DNA of 64,000 nt. It comes from Larix kaempferi (Eukaryota; Streptophyta; Pinopsida; Pinales; Pinaceae). The DNA lies in contig BSBM01000372.1 in the NCBI GenBank assembly GCA_027924585.1, positions 33,722,001 to 33,786,000 of the forward strand, read 5' to 3'. The position numbers were made by a program, and so were the translations under genes. Shown piece after piece: positions 1 to 11,970 of this stretch (its first letter is position 1; every line of letters begins with the position of its first letter). The notes under the pieces are model-generated. The model did no database searches and was not told where the DNA came from. It worked only from the letters and a program-made list of their open reading frames with translations.

Positions 1-2328
1 GTGCAGAACCTGTTGAATATGCTGCAAGTGTTCCTCCCAAGTCTTGCTGTAGATGAGGATGTCATCCAGATACACCACTACAAAATTGTTGGTGAAAGGT
101 CGTAGGATATCGTCCATCATCCTCATAAAAGTTGCTGGAGCATTTGTCAAACCAAAAGGCATGACCAGCCATTCAAAAAGACCTTCTTTTGACTTGAAGG
201 CAGTCTTCCATACATCTGTCTGTTCTATTGGGACCTGGTGGTAGCCCGACTTCAGATCAATCTTACTGAAGTATTTGGCCCCCGCGAGCTGATCAAGGAG
301 GTCGTCGATTCGGGGAATCGGGTACCGGTTACGGACTGTGATTTTATTCAGGGCCCGGTAATCAATGCAGAGTCGCCAGGTCCCATCTTTCTTCTGCACC
401 AGCACGATTGGGCTCCCACAAGGTGATGAACTGGGACGGATGTGCCCCTTGTGGAGCAATTCTTGGATCTGCCTCTTGATCTCCTCGTTTTCCAACAGAG
501 AGCGGCGATAGACTGGCCCATTGGGTAGCGGTGCGCCGGGGGTCAGATCGATGGGATGCTTGACCTGGCAGTGCAGAGGTACCCCGGTCGGAGAGGAGAA
601 GATATCTGAGTATCCTTCCACCACCTTATCCACTTGCTTCTGTTGTGTGGATAGATCGGTCGCGGAGGCCCGGGATGTGGCTGCGATCTTTCTTTCACTC
701 TGAGAGCGAATCACGAAGAAGACAAATTTCCCGGTCTGAGAGATGACCTTCCTGCATTGCTTGGCAGAGATCAAGGAAATAGCACTAGGAGGGACTGCCT
801 CGGGTATCCTGTACAATTTCCTGTTCAAAGAAATAATAACACTACGAGGCCTAGACTCATATACAGCATGACGTTTCCATAAATAAGGTTGGCCCAAAAG
901 AACATCTGAAACTTCGAGAGGAGCAACATCACACAATACCTCGTCCTTGAAGGGCTTGATGCCGTATGGCAGTCGGCACTGTTGGCTGACGCGGAGATCG
1001 CTTCCTTTGCGGAGCCATCCAATGGTGTAGGGTTGTGGGTGCGGCGTTGTCGGCAGGGCCAGGCGCTTGACGACCTCTGCTGAGATGAGATTCTTCTGGC
1101 TACCGCTATCAACGATGAAATGCAGCGGGGTGCCTTTTACCCACATCTGTGAATGGAAGAGTCGTTCCCCTTCTTCTGGCTCGTCTGGTTCATCAGGATG
1201 GAGCTTGGTGGTGGCAACGGTGGCACTGGGTTCCGCGTCAATAATCCGTCTTCCCCTTTCTGGTTCGGACTCAGAGTCAGAACCCGCATCTGATTCAGAT
1301 GCTTTCACTTCGGCCACCAGCGACTGCTTTGAGCGGCAATCAGCAGTGTTATGCCAAGGGCTCTTATGGAAGTCACACCACTTCCCGGTATCTTTCTTTG
1401 TTTTTCCGGTGTCCTTCTTTGCTTGCGGCTTGGACTGGTTGTCCTGATGCTGTCCATCTTTGCTCTGTCCTTTATTCTGTGGGTTGGGGCTGCCCTTTCC
1501 TATCTTTTGCTGTGAAGGGTTCCCAGGCCCAAATTGCCGTGTCTTTTGTTTGAGCTTCTGCTCGATTTTGACAGCATATCGGTAGGCCGCGCCCAAGGAA
1601 GAGATGTCCAGAAATTCCATTTCGGTTTGGATGTATCTATGCAAACCACCGCGATACTTGAGCACCAGATGTCGCTCTGAATCTTTGATACCCAGCTTGG
1701 TGCGCAAGGTATGGAAGATATTTGTGAACTCTGGCACTGCTTGGTCTCTTTCTTGTCGCAGTGTGGTCCATTTGGTATACAAATCGTCATAACTTCCAAC
1801 AGGGTAGTATTGTTCCTTAATAGCATCCCTGAAGGATTCCCAGGTGGCCGTGACTGAAAATAATGAGCCTTCTTCTGTGTCCTTTTGCTCGCAGAATGTT
1901 TCCCACCAATCTTTGACATGGGGAACGGCTTTGAGGAGCGCAAAAGTAATCTTTTCTTTATTCGAAAAGTTATGGACAGAAAAATACCCTTCTAGTAGAT
2001 TCAACCACTTGTCTACAGCATCTGCGTCTATCTGTCCTTCAAATATAGGGATATCAAAGTTGATTTGTACCTTGAAGGGGGCGGCGCCTCCGCTCGAGGA
2101 AGATGCGTCGCTTGTTGGTAGTCGCCGAAGGATTTGCGCGAAATTATCCATCATCTCGTTCCTCTGCTGCGTGAGGGCTTCCTCAAGCAACATTTTGATA
2201 GGATCTACTGTCCCGTCATCTTTCTTTTCTCCTGCCATGAGAGGTCGCTTGGGCGTGTGAGAGCTTTTGTCCTCAAGAGAAACAAGCTCGAGACCCAATT
2301 CTTTGTACCCTGACCTCGTTGGGGACAT
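1..2328 (-). CDS. gag-pol: Gag-Pol polyprotein of Ty3/gypsy element (Gag, protease, RT; partial, open)
   Basis: The frame is open for 776 codons from an ATG at 2328 to base 1, with no stop or frameshift seen on reading it through. A second in-frame ATG at 2238 is also possible. In order: a Gag capsid region around residues 60-260; a compact zinc-knuckle-like motif ([15 protein letters not shown]) near 318-331; an acidic linker; a retropepsin-type protease with VDSGS, aspartate near 407; then reverse transcriptase with the catalytic YLDD near 753-756, cut just afterwards. Gag packages the RNA, protease matures the polyprotein and RT copies the RNA to cDNA. Gag and Pol lie in one frame, as in many plant Ty3 elements. 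The open frame contrasts with every other element here and suggests a fairly recent insertion. Confidence 0.93.
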   Translation of the reverse strand, partial: MSPTRSGYKELGLELVSLEDKSSHTPKRPLMAGEKKDDGTVDPIKMLLEEALTQQRNEMMDNFAQILRRLPTSDASSSSGGAAPFKVQINFDIPIFEGQIDADAVDKWLNLLEGYFSVHNFSNKEKITFALLKAVPHVKDWWETFCEQKDTEEGSLFSVTATWESFRDAIKEQYYPVGSYDDLYTKWTTLRQERDQAVPEFTNIFHTLRTKLGIKDSERHLVLKYRGGLHRYIQTEMEFLDISSLGAAYRYAVKIEQKLKQKTRQFGPGNPSQQKIGKGSPNPQNKGQSKDGQHQDNQSKPQAKKDTGKTKKDTGKWCDFHKSPWHNTADCRSKQSLVAEVKASESDAGSDSESEPERGRRIIDAEPSATVATTKLHPDEPDEPEEGERLFHSQMWVKGTPLHFIVDSGSQKNLISAEVVKRLALPTTPHPQPYTIGWLRKGSDLRVSQQCRLPYGIKPFKDEVLCDVAPLEVSDVLLGQPYLWKRHAVYESRPRSVIISLNRKLYRIPEAVPPSAISLISAKQCRKVISQTGKFVFFVIRSQSERKIAATSRASATDLSTQQKQVDKVVEGYSDIFSSPTGVPLHCQVKHPIDLTPGAPLPNGPVYRRSLLENEEIKRQIQELLHKGHIRPSSSPCGSPIVLVQKKDGTWRLCIDYRALNKITVRNRYPIPRIDDLLDQLAGAKYFSKIDLKSGYHQVPIEQTDVWKTAFKSKEGLFEWLVMPFGLTNAPATFMRMMDDILRPFTNNFVVVYLDDILIYSKTWEEHLQHIQQVLH

Positions 2329-2353
2329 GCATTAAGACGACAAGGAGCAGACC

Positions 2354-2365
2354 GCTCTGATACCA
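2354..2365 (-). promoter_or_regulatory. Primer binding site, initiator-Met tRNA type
   Basis: On the minus strand this reads TGGTATCAGAGC, the standard plant site complementary to the 3' end of initiator methionine tRNA. It lies one base inside the LTR end and primes minus-strand cDNA. Confidence 0.95.
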
Positions 2366-2366
2366 C

Positions 2367-2988
2367 TGATCCGGATTTTATGAGTAGAACGAAATGAATA
2401 CAGATTATTATCAGATGCTTAACACAAAATAACAGAGATACAGTAAAACTGGTTTTCTATTCAATAAGGAAATAAGCTAGAACTGTAAAATGCAGCGGAA
2501 AACAAGCTTGCTGGAATGGTGGCGGCTTATCTCTGAGAAGAGATGTGACGGCTGCTCTCATTTCGCAAGAAGATGGTTACAATGAGGCTCTCAAGGCCTT
2601 TTACAATAAACAGGAATGTCAAAAACCCTAGACATCCAAAAACCTAACCCTAGGAGATGAAGCGCCAAAAGTCATGTGGGCCCCGTTTGGGTAAGTTAGT
2701 ACATCAACTTCCCGGGGTCGTAACTTTTGCATACGATCTCCGTTTGGGGCGCTCGGTAGCCCGTTGGAAAGGTCTATCCGAGATTTACAACTTTCGAATG
2801 GGGCCAAATGCATGCCGGAGGCAACCATTTGGCCCCCAAATTGCCAAAAAAGGTCGTTTAGGGCCTCAAAATGGCCCCGGAAGTTCAGGACCCGAAAAAC
2901 TGCTAAAAATAGTACAATACCAAAATTGCCATAAAACTGTTTTGAGCCAGTTGGAAAGGTGGGTGGCCACCAATATCCACCTGGATCA
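2367..2988 (-). repeat. 5' LTR of the Ty3/gypsy element
   Basis: A 622-bp LTR with TGATCC...GGATCA ends. It is the same family as the LTRs at 11971-12574 and 27406-28024; all share the block near the far end that reads TAACTTTTGCATAC and the terminal CCACCTGGATCA. It should contain the promoter and polyadenylation signals. Confidence 0.93.
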
Positions 2989-4168
2989 TGGATGGATAGC
3001 TAGCATGGATGAAGATACCTAAGTTTATAAAAGCAATTACTATAGTGAATTTATTTATAATTTTAATGGAAATTAATATTAGTATAGTTACTTAATTTGT
3101 GATCGGTAAAGTTACGTGTTATGAATAAGTTATATGTTACTTGTTTTTTATGCTTAATTATAATCACTTGTTGTATGTGTCTTACTTACCGGCTATTTTA
3201 TTTAGTTAAGTGAGTTGTCTCTCACTACTTGCTACCCATACATAAAAACTAAATCCAACAATTTGTTTCATAATGTAACAACTATACAATGCTTACAATT
3301 ATTTATAAATTACACGAAGTAACTATTCTCATGAAAGAAACCTGAAAATATGTAACTATTCTTATGAAAGAAACCTGACCAAAACATCACTAAGATTTGC
3401 CCGGGTCTGTCTTATTAGCAATTCCAGGAGCCTATAGTCCCTTCGTCAATGACAGAAAATCATGTTATAAACAGGAAACTGTAAAGCAACCCAAATGACA
3501 CAACTGGTTAACATGATTTGATGTGATAATGTTGATTCTTCTAATTAGACACTTTGTTTCTCATCATATGTTTTGTTTTTATTTTTAGTGAAAAAAACAG
3601 CTATACCCTTAAGAGATTCTGGACCTGTAATGCTTAAATATTAATTTTGGCTATGTATAAACAGCTTACTGATACCGGAGACTTTGACAGAAAGTATAGC
3701 CCAAAAATGTTGAATATAAAAAGCAATCATTGATTGTTACATTGGCAACTATGAATAATTGTAAAAACATCAAACCCCAAACTTCTGTTGTGATAAGTGA
3801 TATCCATTTCATTACGATTATATTTCATGAGTCATTGCAGATATACAGATGATGTATAAACACCATATCAACGCAAAGTAATCAGATAGCGTAATCAGAT
3901 AGAGAATTGACCTAAACATGGCTGTTCTGTTTAGCCATAAATGTTGCTCTTGGTTTAGCTGTTAATTTAGCCAGCTATGATTTGAGTAGTGATTTTGAAG
4001 GATGTAATGATTATTTCTTTCAGTTACCATTATGATTCTTGGTACTTATTATCAACTATGTTTTTAGCTATTGAATATTAATACAGTTTTATCATATAAT
4101 GCTAAGTTTTAAATAAACATAAGTTTTATGGAATTTAACTTCGTGTCATTGTAATTTACAATTCATTA
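2989..4168. repeat. Unknown repeat A, copy 1 (truncated)
   Basis: Non-coding, AT-rich. It matches 15886-17236 closely, except that about 180 bp found at 16143-16330 is missing here. The left side is cut by the gypsy insertion and the right side ends abruptly at a LINE fragment. More divergent relatives start near 19258, 22945 and 49800. No protein similarity, LTR ends or terminal inverted repeats were recognised. Confidence 0.85.
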
Positions 4169-6521
4169 TGAAGAAGAGTAGAGGATAAAGTGGGTATCCT
4201 TGTCTAATCCCTCTTGAGCGCTTGAAGAAATTTTTTGGGGATCCATTCACAAGAACAACAAAGTAAGCAAACGAAACACAAGCCATTATCTAGTCTGTAA
4301 CTTCCAATGGAAGTCCAATCTGTAGTAAGATCACCCTCAAAAAGACCCAGTTCATTCTATCATATGCCTTGATCAAGTCCATTTTAAGAATTAAAGCATC
4401 CAACTTTTTTGTCTTGATAGTATGAAGACATTCCTCGGTAACCCCAATGGCATCCAAGATTATTTTGTTAACTAGGAAACCAAATTGTTCCTTGGTTAGT
4501 ACCTCAGCTAGCTTTGGATTCAATTTGTTAGATATAATATTGGAAATTATCTTGTGTACAAGGTTACAAAGGGATATTGGCATGTAGTCATTGTAAGTCT
4601 TTGGTTTATCACATTAAGGGATTAGAGCAATAAATGTAGAATTAAGTGCACCAGACACATAGCCCTAGGATCTAGACTATTCAACCACCTCGAGAAGATC
4701 ATCCACAATCATTTAAAAGGATTTAATGAATAATTCAATAGTCCATCCATTAGGCCTTGGGATTTTTTCTTTTGCAATTCCTCTCATAACCTTCTCAATT
4801 TCTTGTATAGTAACAACACTCCCTACTTATTGACCTTCTTCCTAAGAAAAGAGTGTAGGGTAATGTTTGACCACCTTGAGCTAAGATACAATATTTGAAC
4901 CTCTGGGATCCATGAGTGGTTTGAAAAGAAATCTATAGTATCCTTTTCTAAGTCTTTCTGAGAGGAAACATAATTCTTAATAACATCCTTTAAATCCCAT
5001 ATTGCATTATGATTTCTCCTAAAATTAGTATATTCATGAAAAAATTGTGTTATTATCCCCATTAGATAACTAAATTGCAGTGCTCTTCAACCTCCATGTC
5101 TCATCTTCTATCTTCAATAACTTAGCCTTTCTAGCCTCCTAATCAACTAATATGCCTTTTTCCTCAAGGGAAAAATACCAGTCCTATTTGCTTCATAGAC
5201 TCGCTCCAAATTTCCTTCATAATCAATAAGTTCCCATCTAGATATTAATTTCTTTTCCTTTTCCCAGTTTAACACCATCCTTTTAAGACTTATGAGTTAG
5301 TAGGTCAGTTTATCCACATCAACCTCAAAATTATTCCAATCATTCCTAACCATTGTGAAGAAATCCTCATCTTCGGTCCAACAATGGTTAAATTTGAAAG
5401 GAAATTTGAGTTTCAATGGATCCCCTTCAAGTTGAAGGAATATAGGAGAATGATAAGAAATACCAGAGTTAGCAACCCAAGACCTATATCTTCTCACCAA
5501 ATTAAGAAGACACTCAACTATAATAAATTGATCTAGTATATTTCCAACCCCCATAGATTCCAACCTACATTTTCTCCAGGTTGGGCACAATTTTTGGGGA
5601 ATAACATCCTGTAGTTGAGAGATTTGTAAAAGTTGATGAAAATCCTCAGAAAGTGGATCCAATTTGGTATTTGAACCCCAAGTTTCACAAGCAGACAAGT
5701 TAAAGTTTATGTCACCTGCCAAAATGATAGAAGCATCTCTTAAGATACCACTATCATCAACAACATCCCATAACACCTGTTGATATTTGTATGGTCCATA
5801 ATAGTTTAAAATTTCCCACAAACTTCTCAAACCCCTTATGACTAGTCTGGCGACAATGATGGCATCAAAAGGGAATTTTTGATAGTCCAATAATTGACAG
5901 AATTTCATATCACCCTAAGTAATTTCTAATTCTGTATGAAAACCACCGGACACATTGAATTCCACAAAGACTACAACCACTTTCTTCTCTTCCGAATAAA
6001 CTAATTTTCATCCAACCTGATGAACTTTCCCATTGTATTCGCCACCTCCACCAACACATTATGTGTCCACAATTGAAGTGGGAACCCTGGTAAGAGCAAC
6101 TAGAGGTGTCTCTTCAAAATGGGATCCTTTAAAGGATTTAATCTAGGATTCCATATGCCTAAATCAAGAGAACCATTACCAATAACCTAGGTAATCGCCA
6201 AGATCCATGTCTCATCATCGGTTGCAAGAAAATGGAAGCAATCCAACCATTCAATAGAAGACTAAATTTTGGGCAGTAGCCTAGAAGAGGATGCCATCTC
6301 CCAGTAATCCAATTAATAGCATCAATCCTCGTCAAAGAGAGGTATTCCATACGCCCAACCAAAACCCGCAGCGCCAAACCCTCCACCCTCTCCATGTTCA
6401 CATCGCGGCCTAATACCAAATGTTCCCTGCCATTTTTTGATTTGAAATCCTTACCACGCTGTTGACACCTAGAAAAATCCTTGCGTCGATAGTAGGGGTT
6501 CTCCCCAATGATAAGTCCCAA
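4169..6521 (-). pseudogene. Decayed L1-type LINE fragment (ORF1, endonuclease, RT pieces)
   Basis: Pieces lie in LINE order on the minus strand with stops and frameshifts. At 6521-6000 is an ORF1-type DUF4283-like domain (WHPLLGYCPKFSLLLNGW). At 5908-5297 is the C-terminal part of an endonuclease (AGDINFN, then SYHSP in place of the usual SDHxP). At 5062-4823 is a linker. At 4583-4170 is the start of reverse transcriptase (PISLCNLVHKIIS, KMDLIKAYDRMNW). The endonuclease N-terminus and everything after the first RT motifs are missing, so it was broken at both sides rather than being a simple 5'-truncated insertion. It cannot encode a working enzyme. Confidence 0.85.
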
Positions 6522-7425
6522 ATAGACTCTTCATTGTTTGGAATAGGGAACCCGTTCGGCTTCAGATCGGGCTACCATTCAAGATAGTTTTGGAATGAAT
6601 TTGTCGGATGCAACCCGACCCACCGTTTAGGATTTTAATTTATATGTAATGAAATGCAAGCTACCAAACCTAAATGAAAAATCTTATGCTCACTAAATGG
6701 TACTTGTTTGACCGATAGGAAGAAGCCTCACACAATGATGCGTAGGTTCTTACCTCTCGTCTTATCACTTCTTTTACTGTCGGCCACCCAAGTGAATGCC
6801 CTAATTAAATGCAATATTTTATTTTAACTAAACTATCCTTGCAAGGAGTGGGGTTAAGAGAGAGAGCAACATAAGGTAACTGCAACATGCATTTTACAGG
6901 AGATAACTACTGGAAATAAACACATTTAACGGTTACAAAATAAAGTTAACACATTAGATAACTTGAGTATTAACATTCATTACATCCATTGCTCGTAGAA
7001 AGCAAAGAAAACTGTGTTTACTTGCACATGCACTAAAATAATTAAGAAACTATTAGAATAGTCCAACAGAAACAAGAACAATGTTACTGCATTTTAGTAG
7101 ACAAAAGAAGGAAATCAGTTCCATGCATTCATCCACACAATTTAACACAGTCTCCCATACAAGCTTCGACCCATAAAATTGCTTTGTTTATTATAAAAAA
7201 TAATTCTTACATATGAGTTTCAATAGAATCTTCCTAAAAGTAAAATCCCCATTCTCCCCCTAATTTCCTCTATTTATCCTTACTATTCAACACCCTAGGT
7301 GACTTTTCAGTTCACCTTCCTTTAGCTACAACTCTTTGTCCTCCAGGACTTTTGTCATATTTGAGTTACAATTTAAATAAAGGGGACAAAAATACATAAT
7401 AAAGTAAAACAAAATTATTACATCA
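6522..7425. other. Non-coding; possible 3' LTR remnant of the element at 7426-9715
   Basis: No coding frame is seen. The coiled-coil ORF on the right ends at a G-rich tract followed on the minus strand by TGATGTAATAATT, which could be an LTR start (LTR right edge 7425). The other LTR end was not found with certainty, so this is an inference from the layout of the complete element at 36883-49242. Confidence 0.35.
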
Positions 7426-9715
7426 TGAGGGTGGGGCACCCTCTTGAGTTTGTATAAATTCATCCCAAAGGTCACTTTCATAAGATATAATGTTCAACTG
7501 CTATGGATCCAACAATCATAAGGACATTTTATGAAAAGATAAATCTTTAACCATTGCATAAAGGTTTATTTATTGAGCTATGCACATTATCCAAGTATTG
7601 TGTTTTCAACGTTGCTTGTCCAATACATTCTTGTAAGTCCTATGGAGTGATATTTTCCAGACTTTGAATAGTAGTTATGTCTTCATCCTTAGTGGTCCTT
7701 AGTTCAGTCAAATGGTGTTATTTGGTATAGGGATTTCGAATGGTCCAGGAGAATTAAAATGACATTTTTCAAAAGGTTTGGTTATATCTTGGTGGATCCC
7801 TTCACATCAGAAAATAGAGGATGACACCTCATTTCACAATTTCCTCTCAGCCTTTTCGCAACTTTCTAGAGTTGCAAAATCTAGCTTCAATTATTATGTA
7901 GATCTCTTAGGAAAATGGGGATGGATTTCCTTTACTTTCTTTCTCCAAGCAACCAAATTATTCATTATGTTATGGATCTCCCCTAACTTATGTCGAGTGG
8001 CAGTAGCTGTCTCATATATATGCTTGATCTTGACCACCATTCCCTGCACTTCAAATGTTTGTTCTGTGAGTAGCTTCTGTGAATGGAACAATTGTTCCTG
8101 AAGAGTGGATGCACAATCATAAAAGGGCATTAAATCCTGCTTCTACTCTTGAGCAGTGTTTAGTGAAGTTGTCAACGAACCCTTTTCTCGATTAAGTTCA
8201 ACTACTTGAGCTTGCATGGCTCCCTTTTCGATAGTGAGGGACTCTATTTACTGGTCCCATTGAATTTCCTTCAATCGGATCTCTTGTATTTGGGACTTTA
8301 AATCTGTCTTCTCTCCTTCCAATATTATGACTTGAACATTTAGTGAATCTTTTTTTGTTTCCATACTTTGAATGGTGTTCATGGATTCTCCCTTATGAAA
8401 TTCAAGGGTATCACACTGGCGTTTGAGTTCAATTCCTTCATTCCTTACTTGAACCAGATTATCCTTGAGCTTAACTACCTTTTCCTTACTGCTTTCTACA
8501 TTCTCTATCAATTTGTGTATATTGTCTTCATTGGCCAAGGCTGCAACTACTCCCACAGATGTTGTGAATTTTGGGTCCATGTTGGTACCTTCAACCACTG
8601 GAAATTCCTGCATTATAACAATGTCAGGCTGTGAGGAAATTTTAAGCCTCGTTTCTATCCCCTTCATGATGGTATTTATTCTAGGATCATAAACTATAGT
8701 CTCCAACTTAGCTACGACGTGTTGCTTGGAGGGTGTGAATGGAGTGAGTCCCAACTCAGGGAAAGGAAGATGTCCTCCAATGAGTGTAACTCCCATGTTG
8801 GTCTCTGTTGTAGCATCAATGTACACATATTGGCCTTTAGTTTCCATTTCATCACCTCCTTGTTGACCTTGAATTTCCATAGCTTTCTTGAAGGCTTATT
8901 CTTCTTCTTTCTTCTTTGGAGTTCCTCTTGTCGAGCTGATTCCTGTTGTTGTTGTATTAACTCGGCTCTTTTCTTTTCTTGTTTTGTTGCAAGCCTATCT
9001 AGTTGTTCTTTTTCCATCATTTTCTATAATTCTTCTGCGTCCTCTATTGTTTTTCTCTCTTCCTCAACCATCCTTGATAACTCTTCTTCTTGCCATACTT
9101 TGTGTGTTTCTACTCAGAGGGATTCTTCCACTTCTTTCTTCCTAACAGCTTCTTCTAAGTTTTCTTGTGTCGAGGCATTAGATGGTTTGCTCAAGCTAAC
9201 CTCCTTACTGCCCTTCCTTTTGCTGAGTCCTTTGTCCAATTCTGTGAGGTTTTGGACCCATCTATATACTTCTTATTCCCTCAAGAATTAGTTAGCATAT
9301 TCATAGTGTATTTTAACAAATGCGCAATGCGAAGCCACCTTTTGGAAACTACCATTTCTTATAAATGTCTTCTCTCCAAAGTGAAAGGAATCCAAGTCCT
9401 TTACCATGTCCTGGGAATATTTGACATTGCTCAACCTATATGATCCGACTATCAATGGGAGTGGAGACCAGGAAGCCTTCTTATTGTTATGTAGGAAACA
9501 GGCGATGCCATTTAAAAATGTCTGCCTCACAATTTCTTTCAAAATAATGCAATTTGTGACATACTTGGGTAACAATAATGGACCCTTTGATCGTCCATAG
9601 ATGCGTAAGTATGTGCCCTTAGGGGTGAGATAGTAATCCCCCAATTGTGTGATTACTGTAAGAGCCTCCTCGGACATGCAATCTGCTTCTTTTTCATATA
9701 TCAACTTGTATAAGG
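7426..9715 (-). pseudogene. Coiled-coil accessory ORF of a lost LTR retrotransposon
   Basis: A long minus-strand frame, broken by in-frame stops and at least one frameshift (near 8890). The N-terminal 150 residues have a mixed globular composition (TPKGTYLRIYGRSKGPLLLP). A very charged Glu/Lys/Gln region follows (9020-8900), then a long heptad-like segment (8880-7894) and a tail that reaches the G-rich tract at 7426-7440. The order (globular part, charged part, long coiled coil, end at the polypurine tract) matches the ORF at 38173-40713. Most stops replace what could be Gln or Arg codons. The 5' side is cut at 9716 by LTR-like DNA, so Gag and Pol are absent. No known domain was recognised; nucleic-acid binding or particle assembly would be guesses. 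Confidence 0.6.
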
Positions 9716-10911
9716 TGTTGGAATCGATTTAATACTGAGAGGGGGGGTGAATCATTATTAGTGCAGTTATCAGCATTTTTTACCTTCTTTAACATATTAT
9801 TCTTAACTTAATATTGATGATTAATTATGCATCCAATACAAACAAAATCATTCATCCATATATGCACTAAGACAAAGAACACAGAACACATGAATTTTGA
9901 TGTGGAAACCCAATCGGGAGAAAACCACAGAATGCTTATTTTATAGTGGAAAAAGAATACATTAAAGGAAGAACCAACTTCCTGTATTTACCAGCACCAA
10001 CTGGGAGGCACCGAACCCATGGTTTTACAAGCACCGACCTGAAGGAAGCTTCAACTCCTTGTGTTTCTCTAGCACCATCTCGAAGGAGGCTATAGGCCCC
10101 TTTATCCTTGCCCCGTCCTGCCGCCCATATATTCAAGATGTAATTCTGACTTACAAAACTTCTAACCCGTGCACACTTCTGATCTTCTTATATTAGTTCT
10201 GTTGTGCACTGTCTTTGTATGCAGACAAATTACTGTCAATATGTTGCATACATCACGTGACTTCTCATTCCTCTTAATTATACACTTATGTTGATGTCTT
10301 ACTTCATGTACTGTGTGAATGTTGATTCTGCAGTCTACGCCAAGATATGCTCTTTCGTTCTGCTACTGCGCAACTGCAATCACCAACTAATACTATGCTT
10401 TCAATTGATAGTTTTCTGCTATGAGATAAAGCATCAGTAATAGATGTAATTGCGCACTTATTGATGTGTTTGTTATGTTTAAGCGCCACGGTATTTTAGA
10501 CAATCTACGAAGTCTTATGCATCAAATGATTCATCCTTTTGGCTTAACTCACTTGTCTCAGATCATCCTCATCATGACGCGCTTGCTAGATCCTGCTGCT
10601 TATCTGTCATTTCACATCAGATGGACTCCTCAACATCGCACACTTCACTTCAGTCTTCGTGCATTAGCCATACATCTGTGCATCACCTGATATACTTCGG
10701 TTATGTATCTATGCTTCTGTCTTACTTACAACATCTGTGACTATCTGCGTACTATCTATAATTCAGTCATTCAAAAAATCACACAGTTGCGCATACTTCA
10801 ATAGTTCTTCCTTTCTGTATTTGCGCAATTGTCACATATCTACAGCATCATTCTGTGCACCATCAAGTGCATCATTCTTCTACATGTGCACAATCGGCTC
10901 TTCGCTAGATC
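9716..10911. repeat. Copia-like LTR fragment
   Basis: It starts TGTTGGAATCGATTTAATAC followed by CTGAGAGGGGGGGTGAATC, a signature I associate with the ends of plant Ty1/copia LTRs. About 1.2 kb without a coding frame follows, up to the truncated gypsy copy. No PBS, coding region or TSD was found, so it is a broken or solo LTR. The orientation is not certain. Confidence 0.5.
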
Positions 10912-10929
10912 ATGTTGTGCCAAGGGCTC

Positions 10930-11929
10930 TTATTGAACGTTCATCAATGTTGTGCCAGGGGCTCTTATGGAACTCACATCATTTCCCGATGTCCTTCTTT
11001 GTCTTCTTATTACCCTTCTTTTCTTGTGATTTGGATTGGTTGTCCTTATTATGTCCTTTGTTCTACGGGCTATGGTTTCCCTTGCCTTGCTTCTGTGGCG
11101 GATTTGCAAACCCAAGCTTCCACTTATTCTTCTACTTAAATTTTTGCTCAATCTTGACAACATATCAATAAGCGACACCTAATGATGAGATGTCCAGGAA
11201 CTCAATTTCGTTTCAGATGTACCTATGCAGTCCGCTGCAATATTTAAAAACCAAGTTCCACTCGGAGTCCTTAATACCAAGCTTTGTGTGCAAGGTATGG
11301 AAGGTTTTAGTGTACTCTGGCACCATTTGGTCCATCTCCTATCGTAGAGTGGTCCATTTTGTGTATGAGTCGTCATAGATACAAATGGGATAGTATTGCT
11401 TCTTGAGGGATTCCATAAAATATGCCCATGTGGGCTCACCCCCAAAAATATCAGTCATGTTTGTGGCGTTTTGCTTACAATAAGTGTCCCACCAATATTT
11501 CACATGGGGCATCGCCTTAAGGAGCGCAAAGATGATCATTTCCATATTGGAAAAATTGTGGACAGAGAAATAAACCTTTAGCAGACTCAACCATTTATCT
11601 AGGGCATCAACGCCTATCTTATCTTCAAATAAAGAAATATCAAATTTAACTTGAACCTTGAAGGTTGTGGCTCCTCTGAAGTGACTACTTCTGCTTGATG
11701 ATCCCTCTTATGCTGTCAACATTTGTCGAAGGATTTGGGTGAAATGATCCATTGTCTCATTACTCTGTTGCGCAAGAACTTCCTCGAGCAACATCTTGAT
11801 AGAATCTCCTTATCCGTCATTTCCTTTTTCCTCGGCCATGGGGGGCGGTTTGGGCCACCGATGGCGGTCTTTCTCAAGATTAACTAGTTCAAGACCCAAT
11901 TGTATATATCCCGACCTCGTCGAGGACAT
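10930..11929 (-). pseudogene. gag: Gag pseudogene of truncated Ty3/gypsy element
   Basis: Reads from an ATG at 11929 (MSSTRSGYIQLGLELV) and aligns throughout with the Gag of the open copy at 2328, including [21 protein letters not shown] and the knuckle residues EFHKSPWHN near 10970. It contains many in-frame stops, several where the open copy has Gln or Arg (for example after TKWTTLR, where the open copy has Gln). The first knuckle Cys is kept but the Trp before it is a stop. Not functional. Confidence 0.88.
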
Positions 11930-11957
11930 GCATGAAGAAATAACGAAAGAACATACC

Positions 11958-11969
11958 GCTCCGATACCA
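11958..11969 (-). promoter_or_regulatory. Primer binding site, one mismatch
   Basis: Minus-strand TGGTATCGGAGC, one base different from the canonical TGGTATCAGAGC, one base inside the LTR edge. Confidence 0.85.
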
Positions 11970-11970
11970 C

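Larger units (their letters stand above)
1..2988 (-). mobile_element. Ty3/gypsy LTR retrotransposon, 5' portion (cut by window edge)
   Basis: The element reads on the minus strand: 5' LTR (2367-2988), primer binding site (2354-2365), then gag-pol running off the left end. Reverse transcriptase, RNase H remainder, integrase and the 3' LTR must lie outside the window. LTR ends are a perfect inverted TGATCC/GGATCA. It interrupts unknown repeat A at TGGATGG; the intact site is seen in the copy near 15886, so the expected 5-bp duplication here is TGGAT at 2989-2993. Two relatives lie in the window: a truncated copy ending at 12574 and a solo LTR at 27406. Lineage is chromovirus-like by protease and RT style; the exact clade is not resolved. 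Confidence 0.93.

Noticed and set aside
1067-2260. Plus-strand frames of 60-138 codons and minus-strand frames 825-1112 and 1500-1943
   Set aside because: Shadows of the continuous gag-pol frame, which runs off the window edge.
8368-9443. Plus-strand frames of 75-190 codons rich in Ser/Phe/Leu
   Set aside because: Antisense shadows of the Glu/Lys-rich coiled-coil ORF.
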